From assembly GCA_026986655.1 (NCBI GenBank), contig JALSOD010000306.1, positions 1 to 6,298 on the forward strand: a DNA stretch of 6,298 nucleotides. Reading direction: 5' to 3'. The notes below the pieces were generated by a model. That model did no database searches and was not told the DNA's origin. It saw only the letters and a list, made by a program, of their open reading frames with translations. This DNA is from Caldifarciminota bacterium (GTDB taxonomy: Bacteria > Hydrothermota > Hydrothermia > B15-G9 > WFZT01). The translations under genes were made by a program, and so were the position numbers. Positions 1 to 5,861 of this stretch are shown here, one piece after another. How positions within the stretch are numbered: position 1 is the first letter of the stretch; each line of letters opens with the position of its first letter.

Positions 1-202
1 CTTCCACCGGCTCTGGGATCAGGTGCTCAACGTATTTCCCGGACTCAAAGTATCCGAGTTTAACATTTCTAAACATGCCAAGGCCTGAAAGGATGATTTT
101 AAGAGGTTTCCCGTGTGAAATTATGCCTTGTAATTCACTTAAAAAATCTTCACCATCATCAAACCTGGCGACAATAATATTTTCTTTTTCAACAAATTTC
201 AT
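1..202 (-). CDS. PPC/DUF296 domain protein, N-terminal part (3' end outside window)
   Basis: The ATG at 200-202 opens a frame that stays open to the window edge, giving 67 complete codons, and it overlaps the stop of the MBL gene as ATGA. A perfect AGGAGG lies 7 bases upstream. The visible protein begins MKFVEKENIIVARFDDGEDF, continues with a helix (FLSELQGIISHGKP), then ILSGLGMFRNVKLGYF and, near the edge, HLIPEPVE. This pattern (opening strand, an acidic Gly-Glu-Asp turn, a helix, then the SGxG strand and a xLGYF strand) matches the PPC (plants and prokaryotes conserved, DUF296) domain. In plants that domain is found in AT-hook DNA-binding proteins. In bacteria it is usually a small stand-alone protein of about 140 residues that forms trimers, with poorly defined function. 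No AT-hook is seen in the visible part. The conserved histidine-rich strand of the family would lie beyond the window, so identity rests on the first half only. Confidence 0.75.
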   Translation of the reverse strand, partial: MKFVEKENIIVARFDDGEDFLSELQGIISHGKPLKIILSGLGMFRNVKLGYFESGKYVEHLIPEPVE

Positions 203-1113
203 CTTATTTCCTCCTCTCCAACACTTTCAAGTGCGGATTTTACCATTGCCCTGAGGTTGATTAAATACGCCTCGATGGGCTGGAAAATCTTCTCCTTCTC
301 ATAATCTTCCATGGTAATAGTTTTTAAAACCTTTTCTGTATCTCCGAATCTACGATAGAGTGAGATGATCCTGTTTCTGTATCTGATAGTTTCTTTCAAA
401 TGTTCGTCAATATGCTTTTTGACGGCTTCTTTGCCTTTTACAACTCCTGAGTGTGGGAGGCATAGGAGATCGATATCGAGCCTTTTCAAAAATTTTATGG
501 AGTTTAAATACTCATTATAGTTTGATAGAAATTCTGCCATGATGCTACCAGAACCTGTGTAAACACCGAGACCATCACCCCCAAAAACTGCTCTATCAGG
601 TGTCAGATAATAGATGACCGAATCTTTCGTATGCCCTGGTGTGAAGAAGATCTTTAGCTCAATTCCATTACCGAGGTCAAACACGTCTCTGTGTTCAGGG
701 GTGATGTCAACTTCAATTCTGTCTATTTCAGCAGCAGATTTCCAATCTTCTTCCAGATCCGGTTTGAATCTAAAGGATTCCCGGTTTAGCTCTCTTATTA
801 TTTCCATTGCTCGAGGATTCTGGAAAACTTTCTTCGAATACGGGTGAGCAACGACCTTTATGTCTGGATTTATCCTTTTTATGTAGGGCACAAGTCCTAC
901 GTGGTCATAATGTGAGTGTGTAAGAAAGATGTAGGATAGATTCTGGAAACCACCGATTGTTTTCTCAATCTGGTAGGTAAGCTCTTTAACGTACACGCTC
1001 ATTCCCGCATCAATTAGCGCTTTCTTTGGTGCATCTATCAGATAAAAGGTGATAAAATAATCTCCAAGAAAATAAACGTGGCTTGATATTTTGCCAGGCT
1101 CAAGAATTCTCAT
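199..1113 (-). CDS. Metallo-beta-lactamase-fold hydrolase
   Basis: The 304-residue protein carries the full metal site of the MBL superfamily: H66-S-H68-Y-D70-H71 (THSHYDHVG), H161 in TPGHT, D180 in FGGDG and H221 in LPHSG. This predicts a cytoplasmic hydrolase with two metal ions, usually Zn or Fe. The N-terminus (strand, then LIDAG at 33-37) is typical of the fold, and there is no signal peptide. Residues after about 225 form a charged, probably helical tail. The substrate cannot be read from the sequence; family members include glyoxalase II-like thioesterases, lactonases and phosphodiesterases. The motif is HxHxDH, not the HxExDH of flavodiiron proteins, and no flavodoxin or rhodanese domain follows. 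The start overlaps the stop of the ferritin-like gene as ATGA, with only a weak AGG upstream, so translational coupling is likely. Its TGA in turn overlaps the PPC start. Confidence 0.92.
   Translation of the reverse strand: MRILEPGKISSHVYFLGDYFITFYLIDAPKKALIDAGMSVYVKELTYQIEKTIGGFQNLSYIFLTHSHYDHVGLVPYIKRINPDIKVVAHPYSKKVFQNPRAMEIIRELNRESFRFKPDLEEDWKSAAEIDRIEVDITPEHRDVFDLGNGIELKIFFTPGHTKDSVIYYLTPDRAVFGGDGLGVYTGSGSIMAEFLSNYNEYLNSIKFLKRLDIDLLCLPHSGVVKGKEAVKKHIDEHLKETIRYRNRIISLYRRFGDTEKVLKTITMEDYEKEKIFQPIEAYLINLRAMVKSALESVGEEEIR
210..215 (-). promoter_or_regulatory. Strong Shine-Dalgarno site for the PPC gene
   Basis: Read on the minus strand this is AGGAGG, 7 bases before the ATG at 200-202, and it sits inside the last codons of the MBL gene. 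Together with the ATGA overlap it fixes the start of the PPC gene, which has only its 5' part in the window. Confidence 0.75.
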
Positions 1114-1613
1114 GATTTGCCTGTAGAAATTTTTGTTATCATTTCGTATATTCTACCTAGGTCTCTCTTTTCCTCCTCAATAACCTTTTCAATCGCAAGT
1201 TTGGACTCCATGTCATGGATGTATTCAAGGAGTTCCTGGTAAAGCAGGATAGCATTTTTCTTATGCTCTTTCGCAAGATTGAGAGCATCAATGGGGCTTT
1301 TGAGACCCTTTAAAATTTCATCCTTCTGTTTCCTGTTCACAAAGATGTTCTCATCAATGATGAATCTGAAGAACTCTTCCATACCTGGAGGGCCACAGAA
1401 CTCGTCAGAGATTCCCTTCTCTTCACAAACTTTCGATTTAAGGCTGGAGAAGACCTCAAGGTGTCTTTTTTCCTTCTCCACAAGCTCTCTGAAAAGTTCC
1501 TTTATCTCAGGATTATCAACGGTTTCTACCACGTAGTTGTAGCAGTAAACAGTTTCTTCAAACATTGAAATAATCAAATCAAGCACATCCAGGAACTTTA
1601 ATTTTTCATTCAT
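1110..1613 (-). CDS. Ferritin-like / rubrerythrin-type diiron protein
   Basis: This 167-residue, almost wholly helical protein shows two helix-pair halves like the COG1633/rubrerythrin family. Likely iron ligands are E19 or E20 in helix 1 (FEETVYCYNY), E48 and H51 in helix 2 (EKEKRHLEVF), E116 in helix 3 (AKEHKKNAILLY) and E148 in helix 4 (EEEKRDL). The expected second ExxH reads ExxD (E148, D151). There is no C-terminal rubredoxin domain, so it is not a full rubrerythrin. The loop between helices 2 and 3 (about 60-80) holds C63 and C73. Family roles include iron oxidation or peroxide and oxygen detoxification in anaerobes; which applies here is not visible. The ATG overlaps the end of the CBS gene by 8 bases (ATGAATGA) but has its own excellent ribosome site, suggesting higher or independent translation. 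The MBL gene follows with a 4-base overlap. Confidence 0.82.
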   Translation of the reverse strand: MNEKLKFLDVLDLIISMFEETVYCYNYVVETVDNPEIKELFRELVEKEKRHLEVFSSLKSKVCEEKGISDEFCGPPGMEEFFRFIIDENIFVNRKQKDEILKGLKSPIDALNLAKEHKKNAILLYQELLEYIHDMESKLAIEKVIEEEKRDLGRIYEMITKISTGKS

Positions 1614-2406
1614 GATCTCCTCCTTTTAATACCCGTGCCTTGATTTCTTTTAACCTTTGCTGTGTTGCATCGATAATTTCAAATTGGACATTATCAATTG
1701 TAAATTTTTCTCCATTCCTGGGTACTCTATCAAGTTTTTCGAGTATGTAACCTCCCAGGGTATTAACCTCTTCTGACTCGAGGTCCACACCGAGGATTTT
1801 TGATGCGGAATCGAGATCGATCCTCGCTTTGAAAATTATACTTCCATCGTCCTGCTTTCTGAATAGGACTTCCTCCTTATCAAACTCCTCCCAGATTTCA
1901 CCGACGATTTCTTCGATCAAGTCCTCCAGGGTTACGAGTCCTGTTACACTGCCGAATTCATCCACGACCATAGCTATAGAGATATGTCTTGCCTGGAAGA
2001 ACCTGAGAGAATCCAGAACCTTTTTGTTCTCGGGAATAAAAACTGGTCTCACCATGAGGTCTCTTACCAGATATTTATCTATCTTGTCGAGATGTTTCAG
2101 AACCTCTTTCATGTGCAGGATTCCAACTACATTGTCGGCCCTTTCTTTAATGACTGGCATCTTTGAGAATCCGTGTTTTTTGTAAATTTCAATCGCCTCT
2201 GCGAGCGGCATATCAACTTTTACCGTGATCATATCCACACGTGGAATCATTACCTCTTCAACCTGTTTGTCGGAGATGTCTATCAGTCGGGAAATAATAC
2301 CATGAAGGTGACTGGAGATGACACCATTTTTTGCAGCTCTTTCAAAGATTTCATTTAATTCTTCCTTGCTCTCAATGTTGCACAGGATTTTGTTAATCCA
2401 TCGCAT
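1606..2406 (-). CDS. CBS-pair / CorC-HlyC domain protein (soluble CorC-like)
   Basis: The 266-residue protein has three parts. A short helical N-terminus (1-50) is followed by a tandem CBS pair. CBS1 (about 52-108) opens with VMIPRVDM; CBS2 (about 117-170) contains VVDEFGSVTGLVTLEDL. A C-terminal CorC_HlyC domain (about 185-262) carries the family's NTLGGYI stretch at 215-221. It lacks the N-terminal membrane domain (DUF21/CNNM) of the larger paralogues and resembles E. coli CorC (YbeX, about 290 residues). CBS pairs commonly bind adenine nucleotides, and CorC-type proteins are linked to Mg2+/Co2+ efflux; the older 'hemolysin C' name is not a supported function here. A TAG two codons upstream in the same frame makes the ATG at 2404-2406 the first available start. 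It overlaps the DUF502 gene by 14 bases, with a weak Shine-Dalgarno, and adjacency to that membrane protein is the only hint of a membrane partner. Confidence 0.9.
   Translation of the reverse strand: MRWINKILCNIESKEELNEIFERAAKNGVISSHLHGIISRLIDISDKQVEEVMIPRVDMITVKVDMPLAEAIEIYKKHGFSKMPVIKERADNVVGILHMKEVLKHLDKIDKYLVRDLMVRPVFIPENKKVLDSLRFFQARHISIAMVVDEFGSVTGLVTLEDLIEEIVGEIWEEFDKEEVLFRKQDDGSIIFKARIDLDSASKILGVDLESEEVNTLGGYILEKLDRVPRNGEKFTIDNVQFEIIDATQQRLKEIKARVLKGGDHE
1619..1624 (-). promoter_or_regulatory. Strong Shine-Dalgarno site for the ferritin-like gene
   Basis: The minus strand reads AAAAGGAGGAGATC directly before the ATG at 1611-1613, so AGGAGG lies 5 bases from the start. It is embedded in the last codons of the CBS/CorC gene. 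It is one of the two best ribosome sites in the window and fixes the start of the diiron protein. Confidence 0.75.
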
Positions 2407-3061
2407 TTTCTATTTTCCCACTCCCTTCAGGAGGTGTCACAAGACCTCCTGAAACCACCATTTTTATGGCATCTTCTATACCTATGTCAAGATATTTTAC
2501 ACGAGATTCTTCAACAATTATATACCAACCCGAGGTAGGATTGGGTGTTGTTGGGATAAAGACATTTAAAAATTTTGTACCTTTCCCTCGCCATTTTTCC
2601 GCATTTGTTATAAATCCTATGGCGTAACTACCTTTGTATGGAAATTCAACAAGTACTGCCCTTGTAAATGTTCTGTTCTGTACTGTGAAGGCGTTTATCA
2701 ACTGTTTGGTGCCAATGTAAATGCTCCTGATAAATGGAATTTTTTCAATCAATACTTCGCCATAATTAAGAATTTCCCGGCCGATAAAGCTCGAGGAAAA
2801 GATTCCGACAAGGTATATGATAAAAATCAAAATTACGAGTGAAATTATCGTCAGGAAAAAGCCAGGAATCCAGCTCAAAAGTGGAAAATGGGACAGAATT
2901 GAGGCAAGTTTTCCCCCGATTGCTGAGACGATGACCCAGATCACGTAGAGTGTTATTAAAACCGGGGCTAATGTAATAAGACCTGTGATGAAGGCCCTTC
3001 GGAAAGGCGGAGGCTCAACCTCCTTTGCCTTGCTTAAAAGGTCCTCAATTTTAATTTTCAT
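2393..3061 (-). CDS. DUF502 family integral membrane protein
   Basis: The 222-residue protein has two hydrophobic segments, about 23-48 (FITGLITLAPVLITLYVIWV) and about 65-90, followed by a soluble domain with the hallmarks of DUF502. These are GREIL at 94-98, EKIPFIRSIYIGTKQ at 106-120, VEFPYKG at 138-144, IGF at 148-150, PTTPNPTSGW at 170-179 and VSGG at 203-206. It is expected in the cytoplasmic membrane. The family is widespread in bacteria, and plant members are called LIKE-COV; no biochemical function is established. The start is well pinned: the ATG at 3059-3061 follows an in-frame TAA eight codons upstream with no other start codon between. The AGGAGG upstream is 13 bases away, rather far. 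It overlaps the FAD oxidoreductase by 11 bases and the CBS/CorC gene by 14, which fits coupled translation. Confidence 0.93.
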   Translation of the reverse strand: MKIKIEDLLSKAKEVEPPPFRRAFITGLITLAPVLITLYVIWVIVSAIGGKLASILSHFPLLSWIPGFFLTIISLVILIFIIYLVGIFSSSFIGREILNYGEVLIEKIPFIRSIYIGTKQLINAFTVQNRTFTRAVLVEFPYKGSYAIGFITNAEKWRGKGTKFLNVFIPTTPNPTSGWYIIVEESRVKYLDIGIEDAIKMVVSGGLVTPPEGSGKIENAMD

Positions 3062-4442
3062 TCCTGATCCCCATCCTCCTCTTTATTTCTGAGGCTGCAA
3101 CGAGTCCGGATATTGCAGAGTGAAGTAAACCTCTTGTAATTCCGGCTCCATCTCCGATTGTAAACAACCCTTTGATGTCAGTTTCCAGTGATTTATTGAC
3201 CTTGATTCTGTTGGAATAGAATTTGACTTCCACACCATAAAGTAGAGTATAGGGTGAAGCAACGCCTGGTGCAATTTTGTCAAGGGTCTCAAGCATCTCG
3301 ATAAGATTGACGAGGTATCTGTAGGGCAAAACGAAAGAAATGTCACCTGGAATAGCACTTTCCAGTGTGGGTTTTACTGGATTTTTTGAAATTCTTTTAT
3401 CCGTGGATCTGCGGCCTCTTATAAGATCTCCAAGCCTCTGAAGCAGGACACCTCCAGAGATCAAATTTGCCAATCTCACTATGGATTTACCGAACGAAAT
3501 CGGATCCTTGAAAGGCTCGGTAAAGCTCGTTGAAACGAGGAGTGCAAAATTCGTGTTTTCTGAGGTAGGAAATGTATTTGAGAAACCGTTAACTGTAATA
3601 ACGTCCTCAGCAAATTCTTGGACGACAACACCATTTGGGTTCACACAAAATGTCCTGATTTTGTCATCAAATTTTTGTGAGTAATAAACCAATTTCGGCT
3701 CATAAACAACCTTTGTCAGATGATCCATGATGGATGCCGGAAGCTCCACTCTTACCCCGATGTCAACGGGGTTTGGATAAGTTTCGAGTTTCAACTTCCT
3801 CGCCTGCCCGGCCATCCATGTGGCCCCGGCCCTTCCTGGTGCCACGATGACAAATTTAGCTCTATATTCATCCCTGTTTGTCCTTACACCTTTAACCTCA
3901 CCACCTTCGGCCACAATATCTTCCACCCTCTCGTTAAAATGGATATCGATTCCCAGTTTTTCCACATAGTTTCGCATCTTTTCAAGAACTTTAAATCCAC
4001 CATCTGTGCCAAGATGTCTGATGGGGGTTGGAACAAATAGAAGTCCGTTTTTCTGAGCCTCGTATTTGATTCTCTTTATTGCCTCATCATCAGTTCCGTA
4101 AAGCTTTCGCGGTGCCCCAAATTCGAGGAGTCTTTGGTCAACATGATTCATGAGCCTGATAAAGCTGTCAGGCTCGATATACCTCCTTAGGTTTCCTCCA
4201 ATTTCGTGTGAAAGTGTAATCTTACCGTCGGAGAAAGCACCAGCACCCCCAAATCCTGAAATGAGAGGACAAACAGGGCAACGGAGACATATTTTTCTAT
4301 AATCGAGTGCAGGACATTTTCTCCTCTTAAGATCAGGTCCCTTCTCGATTAAAGTTACTTCAATACCAGCCTCTGCAAGCTCAATTGCAGAAAATAAACC
4401 TGCAGGACCCGCACCAACAATTATTGCATCGGACGTTTTCAT
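3051..4442 (-). CDS. FAD-dependent oxidoreductase, COG2509 type, with four-Cys motif
   Basis: The 463-residue protein opens with a dinucleotide-binding Rossmann motif, GAGPAG at 10-15, and E33 at the end of the second strand, the usual FAD ribose contact. The family signature GGAGAFSDGKITLS lies at 65-78, and the second FAD contact, FTIGDGAG, at about 427-434. QRLGDLIRGRRS in the C-terminal half is also typical of this group. Between the Rossmann motif and the signature are C43, C52, C55 and C58 (C-x8-C-x2-C-x2-C), which could hold an Fe-S cluster or another metal. There is no signal peptide or membrane helix, so it should act in the cytoplasm. The substrate and electron donor are not known for this family, often annotated only as NAD(P)/FAD-dependent oxidoreductase. 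The ATG follows the TAG of pyruvate kinase with no base between, in the same frame and without a convincing Shine-Dalgarno. It overlaps DUF502 by 11 bases. Confidence 0.9.
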   Translation of the reverse strand: MKTSDAIIVGAGPAGLFSAIELAEAGIEVTLIEKGPDLKRRKCPALDYRKICLRCPVCPLISGFGGAGAFSDGKITLSHEIGGNLRRYIEPDSFIRLMNHVDQRLLEFGAPRKLYGTDDEAIKRIKYEAQKNGLLFVPTPIRHLGTDGGFKVLEKMRNYVEKLGIDIHFNERVEDIVAEGGEVKGVRTNRDEYRAKFVIVAPGRAGATWMAGQARKLKLETYPNPVDIGVRVELPASIMDHLTKVVYEPKLVYYSQKFDDKIRTFCVNPNGVVVQEFAEDVITVNGFSNTFPTSENTNFALLVSTSFTEPFKDPISFGKSIVRLANLISGGVLLQRLGDLIRGRRSTDKRISKNPVKPTLESAIPGDISFVLPYRYLVNLIEMLETLDKIAPGVASPYTLLYGVEVKFYSNRIKVNKSLETDIKGLFTIGDGAGITRGLLHSAISGLVAASEIKRRMGIRNEN

Positions 4443-4445
4443 CTA
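4440..4445 (-). other. Stop-start junction TAG|ATG between pyruvate kinase and the FAD oxidoreductase
   Basis: The minus strand reads GAG TAG ATG AAA. Pyruvate kinase stops and the oxidoreductase starts without a spacer and in the same reading frame, so the TAG is the only thing separating the two open frames. The nearest AAGG is well over 10 bases upstream of the ATG, so initiation probably depends on ribosomes terminating at the TAG. The family ends of both proteins fit the junction: the kinase finishes at its normal length and the GxGxxG motif starts where expected after the ATG. Confidence 0.8.
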
Positions 4446-5861
4446 CTCTACGATGGAAACCTTCATCAGGTTTGTTCTACCCTTGATCCACAATGGATAT
4501 CCTGCCACTGTTACGTAGAGGTCTCCTTTGTCAAGAATTCTTCTTGACTTCCCAATATCTTCTGCAAGTTCAAAAATATTTTCCACACGTTCAATCCTTC
4601 TGTTTGTAACATAGTAATCTACACCAAATAGAACGAGCATTTTTCTGGCTACCTCAATCGATGGTGTAATGGCGAGAACAGGCATTTGGGGTCTTAATTT
4701 TGAAATAAATTTTGCGGTAAATCCACTTTTTGTAAAGACAATGATAGATTTTGCTCCAAGTTCCACAGCACTTTCAACCGCCGCACGGGATACGGAGCGA
4801 GCAATTGGTGACCTCTTGAATGATATATTCTCAAACGGTGGAAGGGCTTTTTCAACGGTGGAAGCTACCTCTTCTAATACCTCTACAACTTTAATCGGAT
4901 ACTTACCAATACTTGTTTCCTCGGTAACAAGTAGTGCGTCTGAACCGTCGAAGATGGCATTGGCGATGTCAGAGACTTCGGCTCTCGTGGGGGTTTCATG
5001 GGTTACCATCGACTCAAGAATCTGTGTGGCAGTTATTACAGGCTTTGAATACTCCTTAGCCAGCCTGATTATTCTCTTCTGAGCAAGTGGAACAAGAGGG
5101 AGTGAAATTTCTACGCCAAGGTCACCCCTTGCTACGATCACCCCATCTGATTCCTGCATGATTTCTGGAAGATTATCGAGTGCTGCTTTGCACTCTATTT
5201 TTGAAATTATCCAGGGAAAATCCCGGCCTTCGGGCAGATGTTCAGAGATAAATTCCCTCACCTTATTGACATCCGATGCGGTTCGTACAAAGGAAAGGGC
5301 AACAAAATCCACACCTAACTCCAGGGAAATCAAAAGGTCAGATTCGTCTTTTTCCGTCATAATCGGAAGAGATTTCAGAGCACCAGGAACATTAACTCCC
5401 TTTCCACTTTTGATTTCACCGCCAACAAGGCAAACGGCCTCCACGTAATTCCTGGATTTTTTTACAACCTGGAATTTTATCTTGCCGTCATCAATAAGAA
5501 TAAGATGCCCGGTTTCAACGTCTTTCACGAACTCTTTAAAGTCAACGACGATATATTTTTCAGAATTAGATGAGAGAGAACTGGTGAAATAAACTGTTTC
5601 TCCTTTCGATACTTTCATTGGAGAGGGGGAGAGCTCTTTTACCCGAACCTTGGGACCGTGGAGATCGGACATTATGCCAATAGGCCTTCCCAATTCCTTC
5701 TCCAGGTCTCTGATCAACGCATGGTACTCTTTAAAGGTTTCATGATTTGTAAAGGAGAAGTTAAATCTAAAAATATCCACACCGCTCTGAACCATAATTT
5801 TTATGGTTTCTCGGTCGAACGTACTTGGACCAAGTGTTGCTATTATCTTTGTTTTAGCCAT
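4443..5861 (-). CDS. pyk: Pyruvate kinase
   Basis: It makes pyruvate and ATP from phosphoenolpyruvate and ADP, the last step of glycolysis, in the cytoplasm. The 472 residues match the usual bacterial length, with no extra C-terminal domain. The barrel begins KIIATLGPST (5-14), then R32, N34 and S36 (FRFNFS); the B domain covers about 72-170. Catalytic K221 and Mg ligand E223 are in IISKIE, D247 in VARGDLGVE, and T279 in ATQILESM, followed by PTRAEVSD. The allosteric C domain runs from about 352. Two details differ from common enzymes. The cation-site motif is D66-L-H-G-P-K71-V-R-V74, with Lys where K+-dependent enzymes have Glu. F37 follows NFS where His is usual, and LVTEETS replaces the common MLSGETA. 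The start overlaps the sirtuin gene by 8 bases, with AGAGG 9 bases upstream. The FAD gene starts right after its TAG. Confidence 0.97.
   Translation of the reverse strand: MAKTKIIATLGPSTFDRETIKIMVQSGVDIFRFNFSFTNHETFKEYHALIRDLEKELGRPIGIMSDLHGPKVRVKELSPSPMKVSKGETVYFTSSLSSNSEKYIVVDFKEFVKDVETGHLILIDDGKIKFQVVKKSRNYVEAVCLVGGEIKSGKGVNVPGALKSLPIMTEKDESDLLISLELGVDFVALSFVRTASDVNKVREFISEHLPEGRDFPWIISKIECKAALDNLPEIMQESDGVIVARGDLGVEISLPLVPLAQKRIIRLAKEYSKPVITATQILESMVTHETPTRAEVSDIANAIFDGSDALLVTEETSIGKYPIKVVEVLEEVASTVEKALPPFENISFKRSPIARSVSRAAVESAVELGAKSIIVFTKSGFTAKFISKLRPQMPVLAITPSIEVARKMLVLFGVDYYVTNRRIERVENIFELAEDIGKSRRILDKGDLYVTVAGYPLWIKGRTNLMKVSIVE

Noticed and set aside
199..1113. Flavodiiron protein (oxygen or NO reductase) as the identity of the MBL gene
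   Set aside because: The motif is HxHxDH rather than HxExDH, and there is no flavodoxin domain after the lactamase-like fold.
1829..2185. Plus-strand open frame of 118 codons
   Set aside because: Antisense to the CBS/CorC gene, whose domains are clear; the translation is serine-rich and low in recognisable motifs.
3083..3358. Minus-strand open frame of 91 codons inside the FAD gene
   Set aside because: It overlaps the conserved C-terminal FAD-binding part of the oxidoreductase in another frame and resembles no family; no supporting ribosome site was evident.
4443..4445. TAG as a pyrrolysine or other recoded codon
   Set aside because: It sits exactly between a full-length kinase end and a normal oxidoreductase start with its own ATG, so ordinary termination is the simpler reading; the same-frame arrangement is kept only as a finding.
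4834..4864. An 11-base direct repeat, AACGGTGGAAG, 20 bases apart
   Set aside because: Both copies are in the pyruvate kinase coding sequence in different frames, there are only two, and nothing else marks a site; most likely chance.
4669..5082. Plus-strand open frame of 137 codons
   Set aside because: It lies fully antisense to pyruvate kinase, and its translation is Ser/Thr/Ala-rich with no family resemblance, as expected of a shadow frame.
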